Shown here one piece after another: positions 1-8,575 of a stretch of DNA of 64,000 nucleotides. Under the pieces are notes generated by a model. The model had not been told where the DNA came from, searched no databases, and was given only the letters and a program-made list of their open reading frames with translations. The stretch spans positions 1 through 64,000 of the forward strand of contig NZ_JAKKFD010000023.1 of NCBI RefSeq assembly GCF_022229005.1. The letters run 5' to 3'. Source of the DNA: Micromonospora trifolii. Its GTDB lineage: Bacteria > Actinomycetota > Actinomycetes > Mycobacteriales > Micromonosporaceae. The translations under genes and the position numbers were made by a program. Each line of letters begins with the position of its first letter. The first letter of the stretch is position 1.

Positions 1-205
1 GTTCGAGCACGATCTTGGCGCGGGGCGCGGGGCGCGGGACGCGGGGCGCGGGGCGCGGTGTCCGTTGTCAAGATCCGCGCAAGATCAGGGATGTTGCTGT
101 CTCTCGCGCCTCGGAGGCGGCAACATCCGGGAAGTTGCGGAGATCTTGGGGCGTGGGGGTGGGCGGCGGGCGGGCTCGCGGGAGCCCACCCGCCCAGACC
201 GGCGG
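1..205. repeat. Intergenic G-rich and palindromic DNA at window start
   Basis: No gene is supported in these 205 bases. They hold a low-complexity tract of GCGGGGC-type repeats (about 19-58). It is flanked by CGATCTTGGCGCGG (10-23) and CCGCGCAAGATC (75-86), which are inverted copies apart from one missing base. A second inverted repeat, GGATGTTGC (89-97) and GCAACATCC (120-128), is perfect over 9 bases. The GATCTTG/CAAGATC arms recur at 6814-6882, so this looks like a dispersed intergenic element. It may also serve as terminator DNA for the reverse-strand gene ending at 206. Confidence 0.5.
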
Positions 206-598
206 TCAGCAGTTGCGCAGTTCGGGGGACTGGTTGAGCAGTTGGCCACGGGTCGACACGAAGCGGCGGTAGCGCTCGCTGTCCACGGCCGATGGGCGGA
301 ACGCGGCGACGCGGTGGCAGTTCTGGAAGGCCAGGCGTACGCCGAAGTGCCGCTCCAGGCCGGCGCGGATCGCGTCGCTCGCCAGCGCGCGGAGCAGTTG
401 ACCCCGGTCGGCGTCGGTGGGCGGCGGGACGACGTTGTCGGCCAGGTCGGCGTCGCCGGCCTCCAGTTCGGCGACCACCCGGCTGACGGTGGCCCAGGCG
501 TACGGCAGCGAGTCACGGACGCAGGCGATGAACGCCTCGTCGTCGACGGGGCCGCGTTCGGCGGCGTCGAGCAGGGCGGGCGGGACGGTGAGTGACAT
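206..598 (-). CDS. SCO5389-family conserved actinobacterial protein
   Basis: This 130-residue protein matches, from memory, the small conserved family typified by Streptomyces SCO5389: an N-terminal MSLTVPPALLDAAERG-like start, a central acidic helix, and the C-terminal signatures FGVRLAFQNCHRVA and RGQLLNQSPELR. Its function is unknown. There is no signal peptide or membrane segment, so it is probably cytosolic. It lies 136 bases downstream of smpB on the same strand. The ATG start at 598 fits the family N-terminus and has a GGAG-type ribosome site just upstream (ggagaac in reverse sense). Confidence 0.8.
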   Translation of the reverse strand: MSLTVPPALLDAAERGPVDDEAFIACVRDSLPYAWATVSRVVAELEAGDADLADNVVPPPTDADRGQLLRALASDAIRAGLERHFGVRLAFQNCHRVAAFRPSAVDSERYRRFVSTRGQLLNQSPELRNC

Positions 599-734
599 GG
601 TTCTCCTCCGCTTCAGCTAATGATTACCGTTTTCAACAACGGCGTCGACTGAGCAGACCACGTCCCATGGACGACGTCAACGATGTCCCGGCGCGCCACG
701 CCGCGAGAGCGCGTGCGGACGAACAGCGGCGGCG

Positions 735-1226
735 TCAGGGCCGGCGCGGGTGGCCCTTGAGGTGCCGGCCCAACTCGCGGGCGATCTCCCGGTTGGCGTC
801 GCGCTCGGCCAGCGTCTGCCGCTTGTCGTAGGAGCGCTTGCCCTTGGCGAGGGCCAGTTCGACCTTGGCGTAGCCGTTCTCGAAGTACATCGACAGCGGG
901 ACGAGGGTCACCCCGCCCTCGCGGACCTTGTCCAGGATCCGGTCGATCTCGGCGCGGTGCAGCAGCAGCTTGCGGTTGCGGCGCGGGGCGTGGTTGGTCC
1001 ACGTGCCGTAGGTGTACTCGGCGATGTGCAGGCCGTACAGCACGATCTCGCCGTCGCGCTCGTGCGCGAACGCGTCCACCAGCGAGGCCCGCCCCTCGCG
1101 TAGCGACTTCACCTCGGTGCCGACCAGCACGATGCCCGCCTCGTACGTGCGCAGCACCGTGTACTCGTGCTGGGCCTTCTTGTTCGAGGCGATCAACCGG
1201 CGGGCGGGTGGAGTGGACGGGGTCAC
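735..1226 (-). CDS. smpB: SsrA-binding protein SmpB
   Basis: SmpB binds tmRNA and delivers it to stalled ribosomes for trans-translation. The 163-residue protein has the usual family length. It carries the N-terminal block [11 protein letters not shown], the beta-barrel motif [10 protein letters not shown], the IAEYTYGTW segment with [13 protein letters not shown], and a basic C-terminal tail (KGKRSYDKR) that becomes helical in the ribosome. The start is GTG at 1226. The tmRNA gene ssrA often lies close to smpB, but I see no candidate in the window; it may be elsewhere. The gene lies between the SCO5389-like gene and a large membrane hydrolase, all on the reverse strand. Confidence 0.97.
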   Translation of the reverse strand: MTPSTPPARRLIASNKKAQHEYTVLRTYEAGIVLVGTEVKSLREGRASLVDAFAHERDGEIVLYGLHIAEYTYGTWTNHAPRRNRKLLLHRAEIDRILDKVREGGVTLVPLSMYFENGYAKVELALAKGKRSYDKRQTLAERDANREIARELGRHLKGHPRRP

Positions 1227-1269
1227 CAGGCGACGATATCCGGCCGCCTGAGCAGTAGTACCGACCGGC

Positions 1270-3507
1270 TCAGTCGCGTGCCGGGTGCTCGGGGCGCAGT
1301 CGCGCGCTCAGGTCCCGTACCGCGTCCCCGAATGCCTCCTGCGACTCACACGGCCAGTGTCCGAGGATCGGTGGGGGGACGCTGTCGCTGGGCGCCGGCA
1401 CCACGTCCTGGGGGTCGGTCAACCGCCGGTCCACGGTCGCCGGCGGCCCGGTCAACGTCTCGGCCTCCCCGGGACGGTGCGAGGCGAAGATCCAGCCGCC
1501 GATCGGGTCGGTGTCGCGCCACAGGTTGATCCAGCGCCAGCCGATCCGTTCGCCGATCTCCCGCAGCGCCGGCTCGTCGGCGTACGCCGGGAAGAGCCTT
1601 GAGTACAGCCGGCCCAGCGGTGACCCGTAGGTCAGCAGGGCGACCCGTTCGGTGATCCGGGTGGGCAGTTGCAGAACAGTGGCGGCGAGCAGCACCGAGC
1701 CGTGGCTGTGTCCGGCCAGCAGCACACCCTGCCCCTGTTCCACCAGGTAGGTGATCCGCTTGGCCAACTCCGGCACGGCCCGCTCGGCGTAGCAGGGCGG
1801 CGCGAACGGGTGCGCCGCCCGGGGCCAGAAGGTGCCCAGATCCCAGAGCACCCCCACGTACCGACGGAACTGCGCCGTCCGGTACGCGAAGATGCCGCCC
1901 ACCACCAGACCGAGCAGGATCGCGGCGATCACGTAGCTACCCGACCCGATCAGGAAGTTGACCATGCCTTCCGGCACTCCGAGGTAGCGCTGCGCCACGT
2001 CGCCGGGTAGGAGCTGGAGCAGGCCGAGCACGCTGGTGGCCAGTCCGAGCGCCGCCAGGCCGGCGTACACCACGGAGAGCGGTTCCAACCGTTCGGTGAA
2101 GCGGGCCCGGGCCACCGCCTGCTCGACCCGCCGCAGCCGGGCCGCCGCCTGCGGCGGCGCGTCCGGGAAGTCGGCGGCCACGATCGCCCGCGCGGCCCGC
2201 CGTCGCCCGCGCCGGGTCAGCCTGGTGACCAGGCCGGCCACCAGCAGCGCGGTCACCACGGCCAGGAAAAACCCGAAGATCGCCCACTTGTACGCGAGGG
2301 GAGGGCTGGTCTCCAGGCCGTCCGCTGTCGTCCCCTCGCGATCGAGCAGGTCCGCCACCCGGTAGACCAGCTCGGCCGAGAACGCCACGGCCAGCCCGGC
2401 CGAGATCGTCATGAAGACCGGCGCTCCCAACGCGCGTATGGGTGACCCGCTCTGCCCGCCACCCCGCCGCCAGATCACCAGCGCGGCGAGCACGGCCACC
2501 AGCACGGTCTGGCTGACGAACAACCAGGCCACGATCGCGCCGTAACCGGGCAACGCACCGCCTTGTGGCCACGGCGCCGGGCTGATGACGACGTGCACGA
2601 TCACCAGCATCGTCAGACCGCAGGCGATGGTGCGCAGCCCGCGGAAGACGCCGTCCACCCGGGGCGACGGGTCGGTGCGGTCGATGCTCGGCACCACGCT
2701 GACCAGGACCAGGCAGGCCAGCAGAACCGCCGCGGTGGCCGTCAGCAGGATCGCCATCACCCACGAGCGGTGCTGGCTGGCTCGCGCGGCCAGCAGACTG
2801 CCGTTCAGCGTGGCGAACGCCGCCGCGACGTGGACCGAGCGCAGCCGGCCCACCAGCGGCTCGCCGTCCCACTGCCCGACCGCGCTCAACTGGTGCTTCG
2901 ACGTCAGCGTCGACGGCGTCCGGAACGCGTCGAACGAATGGCCCGGGCGGGCGCCCAACCACCAGACGAGCCCGATGGCGGCGACCGGCACGAGCGCCAG
3001 CACACCCAGGCGCAGCCCGGTCGGGCGCCCGCCGAGCCAGGACAGCCAGCTCCGGCCGGTCAGGCACGACGGGGTGTCCATGCAGCGCCAGGCGATCAGG
3101 TCCAGCGCCACCCCGACGATGGAGAGCACGTACAGCACTGTGAGAGTGAGGGCGAGCACCCGGCACAGCGCCATGAAGCCGCGCTGCGAGACGGTGTTCG
3201 CCGGGCGCATCCAGAGCGCCACGTTGCAGAGCATGAACGGCAGCAGGAAGACCAGCGACAGCGTCCGCACGGCCGTGCCGGACGGCAGGTCACTCCAGCG
3301 GTACGCCTCCAGCGTCACCCCGTCCGTCCCGGTGGAGTCCGGGTAGCCGGGGCGCGGCCGGTAGAAACCCCCGCTGCGGTCCCCGGCGACCTGGTGCACG
3401 TACGGCCGGTCCAACACCTGGTCCGCGCCCGCGCCGGAGACACCGTGCACCCGCAGCTCCACGATCCCGCCCGACGTCGTCGGTCCGGTCGGTGTCGCGT
3501 CCGCCAT
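1270..3507 (-). CDS. Multi-pass membrane protein with split alpha/beta-hydrolase domain
   Basis: This 745-residue protein has hydrolase signatures at both ends and a membrane region between them. Near the N-terminus, [10 protein letters not shown] (HG at about 21-22) resembles the oxyanion-side HG motif. Hydrophobic segments run from about residue 80 to 560. The C-terminal part has a nucleophile elbow GHSHGS (Ser about 601), a possible acid in RDTDP (about 665-667) and a possible His in ILGHWP (about 717). This would be a serine hydrolase interrupted by several hundred membrane residues, perhaps acting on lipids. No substrate can be inferred. The start is ATG at 3507. The family is not one I can name; it is a hypothetical lipase-like membrane protein. 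Confidence 0.7.
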   Translation of the reverse strand: MADATPTGPTTSGGIVELRVHGVSGAGADQVLDRPYVHQVAGDRSGGFYRPRPGYPDSTGTDGVTLEAYRWSDLPSGTAVRTLSLVFLLPFMLCNVALWMRPANTVSQRGFMALCRVLALTLTVLYVLSIVGVALDLIAWRCMDTPSCLTGRSWLSWLGGRPTGLRLGVLALVPVAAIGLVWWLGARPGHSFDAFRTPSTLTSKHQLSAVGQWDGEPLVGRLRSVHVAAAFATLNGSLLAARASQHRSWVMAILLTATAAVLLACLVLVSVVPSIDRTDPSPRVDGVFRGLRTIACGLTMLVIVHVVISPAPWPQGGALPGYGAIVAWLFVSQTVLVAVLAALVIWRRGGGQSGSPIRALGAPVFMTISAGLAVAFSAELVYRVADLLDREGTTADGLETSPPLAYKWAIFGFFLAVVTALLVAGLVTRLTRRGRRRAARAIVAADFPDAPPQAAARLRRVEQAVARARFTERLEPLSVVYAGLAALGLATSVLGLLQLLPGDVAQRYLGVPEGMVNFLIGSGSYVIAAILLGLVVGGIFAYRTAQFRRYVGVLWDLGTFWPRAAHPFAPPCYAERAVPELAKRITYLVEQGQGVLLAGHSHGSVLLAATVLQLPTRITERVALLTYGSPLGRLYSRLFPAYADEPALREIGERIGWRWINLWRDTDPIGGWIFASHRPGEAETLTGPPATVDRRLTDPQDVVPAPSDSVPPPILGHWPCESQEAFGDAVRDLSARLRPEHPARD

Positions 3508-3658
3508 GGGCCCCCCGAGGTGTGCGCGGCAACCGGGCGGGTCGTCGATGTCCGGTCACCCACGCGGCTCCCCGGCTTACCCGTTCCCGAAGCGGCCAAC
3601 CGTGCGCCGGCCCCCGGCGATGGTGCGGTCGACCCTCGACAGGTGATTTCATGGCGCC

Positions 3659-5317
3659 ATGGCGAACCCGGTGATCCTGACCGTCGACGACGACCCCGTG
3701 GTGTCCCGGGCGGTGGCCCGGGACATCCGGCGCCGCTACGGCGACCGCTACCGGGTGTTGCGGGCGTCCTCCGGGCCGGAGGCGCTGGACGCGCTGCGCG
3801 AGGTCAAGCTGCGCGGCGAACAGGTGGCGCTGCTGCTGGCCGACCACCGGATGCCGGAGATGACCGGTGTCGAGTTCCTGGAAGCGGCGATGGACATCTT
3901 CCCGGCCGCCCGCCGGGTGCTGCTCACCGCGTACGCGGACACCGACGCCGCGATCGAGGCCATCAACGTGGTCGACCTGGACCACTACCTGCTCAAGCCC
4001 TGGCACCCGCCGGAGGAGAAGCTGTACCCGGTGGTCGACGGGCTGCTGGAGGCGTGGGCGGTCACCCCGGACGCGGCCAGCGCGGAGATCCGGGTCGTCG
4101 GGCACCGCTGGTCGGCCCCGTCGTTCAAGGTCCGCGACTTCCTGGCCCGCAACCTGGTGCCGTACCGGTGGCTGTTGTCCGACGATCCGGAGGGCGTCCG
4201 GTTGCTCGACGCGGCCGGGGCCACCGAGGCGGACGTACCCCTGGTGGTGACGCCCGAGGGCAAGGCGTTGGTCGCCCCGAGCGAGGCCGAGCTGGCCGCG
4301 CTGGCCGGGTTGACTGTGGTGCCGGCGTGTGACTTCTACGACCTGGTGGTGATCGGCGGCGGGCCCGCCGGTCTCGGCTCGGCGGTGTACGGCGCGTCGG
4401 AGGGGCTGCGCACCGTGCTCGTGGAGCGTCGGGCGACCGGCGGTCAGGCCGGGCAGAGCAGTCGCATCGAGAATTACCTGGGCTTTCCCGACGGTGTCTC
4501 CGGCGCGCAGTTGACCGATCGCGCCCGGCGGCAGGCGGTCAAGTTCGGCGCCGAGCTGCTCAGCGCCCGGGAGGTGGTCGGTCTCAGCGAGGCCGGCGGA
4601 GCCCGGCTGCTGCGATTCGGCGACGGCAGCGAGATCGCCGCGCACACAGTGGTGCTGGCCACCGGTGTGTCGTACCGGGTGCTCGACGCCCCGGGGCTGG
4701 CCGACTTCACCGGGCGGGGGGTGTTCTACGGCGCCGCCGCCACCGAGGCGCCGAGCTGCGTCGAGCAGGACGTCTACATCGTCGGCGGGGCCAACTCCGC
4801 CGGCCAGGCGGCGGTCCACTTCTCCCGGTACGCGTCGAGGGTGCACCTGCTCATCCGTGGTGCGGACCTGACCGCCTCGATGTCGAGGTACCTGATCGAC
4901 CAGTTGGAGCGGATCGACCGGATCACCGTGCACCCGCACACCGCCGTGGTCGGCGGGGCGGGGGACGGTCACCTGGAACGGCTCACCCTCTGCGACACCC
5001 GTACCGGGGAGGCCCGCTCGGTCGACACCTCCTGGCTGTTCATCTTCATCGGCGCGGAGCCCCGCACCGACTGGCTGGACGGGGTGCTGGTCCGCGATGG
5101 GCGTGGTTTCATCGTGACCGGTCCGGATCTGCTCGCCGGGGGGCGGCGTCCGGCCGGCTGGTCGCTGTCGCGCGACCCTTACCACCTGGAGACCAGCGTG
5201 CCGGGCGTGTTCGCCGCCGGGGACGTGCGGGCCGAGTCGGTCAAGCGGGTCGCGTCGGCCGTCGGCGAGGGTGCGATGGCGGTGTCCCTGGTGCACCGCT
5301 ACCTGGAGGCCCAATGA
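3659..5317 (+). CDS. Fused response regulator / thioredoxin-reductase-like FAD protein
   Basis: This 552-residue protein has three parts. Residues 1-130 are a receiver domain with acidic pocket VDDD, phosphoacceptor Asp62 in LLLADHRMP, Thr90 and Lys113. Residues about 145-220 look like a glutaredoxin fold (WSAPSFKVRDFLARNLVPYR) with the active cysteines replaced. Residues about 225-552 are a thioredoxin-reductase fold with FAD motif IGGGPAGLGSA, GGQAGQSSRIENYLGFP, NAD motif VGGANSAGQAA and a C-terminal AAGDVR motif. The reductase CATC pair is missing: the site reads FYGAAATEAPSC. Dithiol chemistry therefore looks lost, and it may act as a redox- or flavin-dependent signalling output. A sensor kinase gene starts 42 bases downstream, its likely partner. 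The ribosome site before ATG 3659 is weak. Confidence 0.88.
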   Translation: MANPVILTVDDDPVVSRAVARDIRRRYGDRYRVLRASSGPEALDALREVKLRGEQVALLLADHRMPEMTGVEFLEAAMDIFPAARRVLLTAYADTDAAIEAINVVDLDHYLLKPWHPPEEKLYPVVDGLLEAWAVTPDAASAEIRVVGHRWSAPSFKVRDFLARNLVPYRWLLSDDPEGVRLLDAAGATEADVPLVVTPEGKALVAPSEAELAALAGLTVVPACDFYDLVVIGGGPAGLGSAVYGASEGLRTVLVERRATGGQAGQSSRIENYLGFPDGVSGAQLTDRARRQAVKFGAELLSAREVVGLSEAGGARLLRFGDGSEIAAHTVVLATGVSYRVLDAPGLADFTGRGVFYGAAATEAPSCVEQDVYIVGGANSAGQAAVHFSRYASRVHLLIRGADLTASMSRYLIDQLERIDRITVHPHTAVVGGAGDGHLERLTLCDTRTGEARSVDTSWLFIFIGAEPRTDWLDGVLVRDGRGFIVTGPDLLAGGRRPAGWSLSRDPYHLETSVPGVFAAGDVRAESVKRVASAVGEGAMAVSLVHRYLEAQ

Positions 5318-5359
5318 GCCGGTGTTGCGAGCCCCGCAGTCGCGAGCGAAGGAGTCCCA

Positions 5360-6793
5360 GTGACCACCGAGTCTGACCGGCTGACACCGGCACAGTTGCG
5401 CACCCTGTTCCTGTTCGAGTCCCTCGACGAGGGGCAACTCGAGTGGCTGGCCGAGCGGGGCCGGATCGAGCAACGTGCGGGTGGCACCCTGGTGTATGCC
5501 GAGGGGGAGCCCGGGACCTGCTTCTTCGTGCTGGTGCGCGGCGCGGTGGTGCTGAGCCGGCAGGTGCGCGGTGACGACGTCGAGGTCAGTCGGACCGATC
5601 AGCGCGGGGTGTACGGCGGTGCCGTCCAGGCGTACCTGGGTGACCAGGTCGACCAGATCTACCGCAACAGCATGCGGGCGGTGGTCGACTCGGACTTCTT
5701 CGTGCTGCCGGCGGAGGACTTCGCGTACGCCCTGCGGTCCTGGTTCCCGATGCCCATGCATCTGTTGGAGGGGCTGTTTCTCGGCCTGCGGAACAGCCAG
5801 GTCATCGTGGGCGAACGGGAGCGGCTGTTGGCCCTCGGTTCGCTCTCGGCGGGGCTGACCCACGAGCTGAACAATCCGGCCGCCGCGGCGGTGCGGGCCA
5901 CGTCGGTGCTGCGGGACCGGGTCGCCGGGATGCGACACAAGCTCGCCATGATCGCCGACGGGCGGCTCGACGGCAGAGCCCTGCACGGCCTGGTCGCGTT
6001 GCAGGAGGAGGCGGTCGCCCGGGTGGCCACCGCGCCGAAGTTGACCCCGATGGCCACCGCCGACGCCGAGGACACCCTCACCGACTGGCTGGAGGACCAT
6101 GGCGTCGGCGGGGCCTGGGACCTGGCCCCGATCCTGGTCGGCGGTGGGCTCGACGCGGCCTGGCTGGCGCAGGTCAAGGCCGCGGTCGGCGCCGCGGACC
6201 TGGAGGCGGCGGTGCGCTGGCTCACCTACACCGTCGACACCGAACTGCTGATGCGCGAGATCGGCGACGCGGTCACCCGGATCTCCGGGCTCGTGGACGC
6301 CGCCAAGCAGTACTCGCAGCTGGACCGCGCGCCGCACCGGGTGGTGGACGTGCACGACCTGCTCGACGCCACGCTGGTGATGTTCAAGGGCAAGATCCCC
6401 GCCGAGGTCAAGCTGGTCCGCGAGTACGACCGGGACCTCCCACCGGTCCCGGCGTACGCGGCCGAGCTGAACCAGGTGTGGACCAACCTGATCGACAACG
6501 CGTTGGGCGCGATGGGGGAGAAGGGTGTGCTGACCGTCCGCACCGGACGGATCGGCGACCAGCTGACGGTAGAGGTCACCGACACCGGGCCGGGCATCCC
6601 GCCGGAGGTGCGCCCGCGCATCTTCGAGCCGTTCTTCACCACCAAGCCGGTCGGCGCGGGCACCGGTCTGGGGCTGGACATCTCGTACCGGATCGTGGTG
6701 CACAAACACCACGGCGACATCCGGGTGGAGACCGAGCCCGGCCGCACCACCTTCCGGGTCCTCCTACCGATCACCGAGGGCGCACCGGACTGA
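5360..6793 (+). CDS. Sensor histidine kinase with cyclic-nucleotide-binding-like domain
   Basis: Residues about 15-135 form a cNMP-binding (CAP effector) beta-barrel with GTLVYAEGEPGTCFFVLVRG. A kinase core follows: H-box SLSAGLTHELNNP with phospho-His168, N-box NQVWTNLIDNALGAM, G1 box DTGPGIPP, F-like box IFEPFFTTK and G2 box GTGLGLDISY. There is no membrane segment, so it is a cytosolic sensor. The likely target is the receiver domain of the preceding REC/reductase fusion, 42 bases upstream and probably co-transcribed. The start is GTG at 5360 with a GAAGGAG ribosome site. The stimulus is unknown; a cyclic nucleotide or a redox-linked ligand are both possible. Confidence 0.9.
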   Translation: MTTESDRLTPAQLRTLFLFESLDEGQLEWLAERGRIEQRAGGTLVYAEGEPGTCFFVLVRGAVVLSRQVRGDDVEVSRTDQRGVYGGAVQAYLGDQVDQIYRNSMRAVVDSDFFVLPAEDFAYALRSWFPMPMHLLEGLFLGLRNSQVIVGERERLLALGSLSAGLTHELNNPAAAAVRATSVLRDRVAGMRHKLAMIADGRLDGRALHGLVALQEEAVARVATAPKLTPMATADAEDTLTDWLEDHGVGGAWDLAPILVGGGLDAAWLAQVKAAVGAADLEAAVRWLTYTVDTELLMREIGDAVTRISGLVDAAKQYSQLDRAPHRVVDVHDLLDATLVMFKGKIPAEVKLVREYDRDLPPVPAYAAELNQVWTNLIDNALGAMGEKGVLTVRTGRIGDQLTVEVTDTGPGIPPEVRPRIFEPFFTTKPVGAGTGLGLDISYRIVVHKHHGDIRVETEPGRTTFRVLLPITEGAPD

Positions 6794-6813
6794 TGTCCGC
6801 GCGTCCGCCGCGC

Positions 6814-6912
6814 CGATCTTGCAGTTTCGGTTGTCGATATGCGTGGTGCGCCCCTTGTGCCGGGACAGTAAGTGCAAGATCGCGGGGCGGGGCGGGGCGG
6901 GGCGGGGTGGGG
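6814..6912. repeat. GATCTTGCA inverted repeat followed by GGGGC tract
   Basis: CGATCTTGCA (6814-6823) and TGCAAGATCG (6873-6882) are perfect 10-base inverted arms enclosing 49 bases. They are followed at once by a run of GGGGC units (about 6882-6912) with quadruplex potential. The element fills the space between two convergent genes, the kinase ending at 6793 and the NUDIX gene ending at 6915, so it may terminate both. The GATCTTG arms and adjacent G-tract repeat the arrangement at 10-86. Confidence 0.6.
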
Positions 6913-6914
6913 GG

Positions 6915-7430
6915 TTAGGCGGGGTGGTTGGGGGTTAGGAAGTCGGCTAGTGCCTGGGTGTGGGTGGAGAACGCCAGCTCGACCGGGTCGGTGAGCACCA
7001 GCCACTCGGTCGCCTCCTCGGTCGGCGCCGACGGTGGCAGGTCCTCGGCCGCCTGCTCGGGCAGCACTCCGAAGACCATCATCGTGCCGCCCGCCGGCGC
7101 CCCGTGCACCGCGAACAGGCGGGCGTCCTCGGCCGCCGCGATCAGGCCGGTTTCCTCCCGCAGCTCACGGACGAGTGCGTCGGACCACTCCTCGCCGTAC
7201 TCGATGAAGCCGCCGGGCAGCGCGAGCAGGCCGCGGGCCGGCTCGATGTCCCGGCGGACCACCACCACACCCAGGCCCTCGGCGGTGCGGACCGGCAGCA
7301 CCGCGACCGCCACCGGCAGCGGGTTGCGCCAGACGGTCTCGCCGCAGACCGCGCAGACTCGCGGCCATCCGGCGGCCGGCGGGTAGGCGGCGCCGCAGTA
7401 GGAGCAGTGCGAGTACGGCGTGCCGGTCAT
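6915..7430 (-). CDS. NUDIX hydrolase with N-terminal zinc ribbon
   Basis: This 171-residue protein probably hydrolyses a nucleoside diphosphate linked to another group. It starts with a zinc ribbon (Cys9, Cys12, Cys26, Cys29) as in NADH pyrophosphatase-like NUDIX proteins. It then has a complete Nudix box, running from GFIEYGEEW to RELREETGL with all consensus Glu and Arg residues. The substrate is not predictable. I placed the start at ATG 7430, directly before the TGTPYSHCSYCG ribbon, because the longer upstream frame is a low-complexity shadow. It is convergent with the sensor kinase gene. Confidence 0.92.
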   Translation of the reverse strand: MTGTPYSHCSYCGAAYPPAAGWPRVCAVCGETVWRNPLPVAVAVLPVRTAEGLGVVVVRRDIEPARGLLALPGGFIEYGEEWSDALVRELREETGLIAAAEDARLFAVHGAPAGGTMMVFGVLPEQAAEDLPPSAPTEEATEWLVLTDPVELAFSTHTQALADFLTPNHPA

Positions 7431-7522
7431 GCCGCAGCACGTTACTCCGATCCCCGGTCCAGACCGCCGCGCCGCCGTCCCATCCCGCGCTCGGCCTGCC
7501 GCGCCGCCGCCTCGTCCCGCGC

Positions 7523-8164
7523 TCAGGCTGCCGGGTCGCCCGTGTAGAAGGCGGTGGTGCGTTCGGCGGCGGCCTTCGCCTCGTCGGCGTCGGTGCCGGC
7601 GGCGATGCTCGCTTCGCACCACAGCTGGCTGCTCAACTCCATGGCCCGTCGTCCCTGGGCGGAGGCGGTCCACTCGGCACCCTGTTCCGGGGTGATCCCG
7701 CTGCCGTCGGCGGCCAGGTGCGAGGCGAGGCCGAGCAGCCCGAGGTCCCAGCCGACACCGACCGCGCCCGGCCCGAACTGGGCCCACCGGTCCTGGTCGA
7801 CGTGCGCGATGTGGTCCAGGTCGAGGCGGGAACGCTCGTCGCCGACCGGGGTGACCCGCACCTCGATCCAGCTCACCTCGCCGCCCATTTCCCAGGTGGC
7901 GGTGAAGCGGTGCGGCGGCTCGCAGCTTTCGACGGTGCCGTGGGCGTTGCCCTGGAGCTGGTACGTGCCGCCCAGCCGCAGGTCGCCGGAGATCGGCAGG
8001 AACCAGCGCGGGATGCGCTCGGCGCTGGTGCAGGCGTCCCACAGATCCTCGGCCGTCGCCTGGTAGGTCTGGCTGATCGTGGTGACCCGCGCCTCACCGG
8101 CTTCCAGGGTGCGGCTGCCGACCTTCCGCTGAACCGCGTTGATCTGCTCGGTGGCGTCGAACAT
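7523..8164 (-). CDS. SRPBCC / AHSA1-family protein
   Basis: This 213-residue START-like (SRPBCC) protein has the AHSA1 pattern: ISQTYQATAEDLWDACTSAERIPRWFLP near the start, then GGTYQLQGNAHGTVES and the beta-strand block FTATWEMGGEVSWIEVRV. Such proteins form a hydrophobic cavity for small ligands. Its start codon overlaps the stop of the ArsR gene by one base (TGATG), so the two are translationally coupled. ArsR-AHSA1 pairs are a recurrent arrangement in actinobacteria. The ligand and physiological role are unknown. Confidence 0.88.
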   Translation of the reverse strand: MFDATEQINAVQRKVGSRTLEAGEARVTTISQTYQATAEDLWDACTSAERIPRWFLPISGDLRLGGTYQLQGNAHGTVESCEPPHRFTATWEMGGEVSWIEVRVTPVGDERSRLDLDHIAHVDQDRWAQFGPGAVGVGWDLGLLGLASHLAADGSGITPEQGAEWTASAQGRRAMELSSQLWCEASIAAGTDADEAKAAAERTTAFYTGDPAA

Positions 8165-8529
8165 CAGGTGTTCCTCTCATCGGGTGGATCGGCGGGCCCG
8201 CGCAGTCGACGCTCACGTCGGCCGCGGGCCAGCTCGGTGGCGAGTGCCGCCAGGGGTGGGGCCCAGAACCGGCGGAAGTGCTCCAGCCAGCCGTCGACCT
8301 CGCGCAGTGGGCGTGGGTCGACCGCGTAGAGCCGTCGGGTGCCCTCCGGCCGCACTGTGGCGAAGCCGTTGTCGCGCAACACCTTGAGGTGCTGGGACAC
8401 GGCGGGCTGGGAGATGCCGAACTCCTCGCGGATGACCGCGCTGACCGCACCGGCGGTCTGCTCGCCGTCGGCGAGCAGCTCCAGGATGCGGCGCCGGACC
8501 GGATCGCCCAGCACGTCGAAGGCGTGCAC
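8164..8529 (-). CDS. ArsR-family winged-helix regulator
   Basis: A 121-residue ArsR/SmtB-type repressor. The wHTH reads FDVLGDPVRRRILELLADGE, then ISQPAVSQHLKVLRDNGF as recognition helix, and RRLYAVD for the wing. The metal-binding CxC of classical ArsR proteins is absent, so it probably senses something other than metal, as expected for members paired with SRPBCC proteins. The start is GTG at 8529. No Shine-Dalgarno sequence is visible, and an in-frame stop lies just upstream, so the mRNA may be leaderless. A 36-base interrupted palindrome (8540-8575) lies directly upstream and is a plausible autoregulatory operator. Confidence 0.9.
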   Translation of the reverse strand: MHAFDVLGDPVRRRILELLADGEQTAGAVSAVIREEFGISQPAVSQHLKVLRDNGFATVRPEGTRRLYAVDPRPLREVDGWLEHFRRFWAPPLAALATELARGRRERRLRGPADPPDERNT

Positions 8530-8539
8530 GACGACAGTT

Positions 8540-8575
8540 GTATCACTGATGGCTTATTTAAGCCAAGCCTGATAC
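8540..8575. promoter_or_regulatory. Compound palindrome, candidate ArsR operator
   Basis: Inner arms GGCTTA (8551-8556) and TAAGCC (8559-8564), and outer arms GTATCA (8540-8545) and TGATAC (8570-8575), are each perfect and share one centre at 8557.5. The element lies 11 bases upstream of the ArsR start and overlaps the stop codon of the upstream molybdoenzyme subunit. The 2-base inner spacer is too short for a good RNA loop, which favours a protein-binding site over a terminator. Confidence 0.55.

Noticed and set aside
599..734. tmRNA (ssrA) gene beside smpB
   Set aside because: The gap is too short for tmRNA and I see no tRNA-like ends; nothing in the nearby sequence fits.
3290..6712. 1140-codon reverse-strand open frame opposite the REC/TrxR and kinase genes
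   Set aside because: It is an artefact of high GC: the opposite strand encodes two clear proteins with family motifs, while this frame is Arg/Gly/Pro-rich and has no domain.
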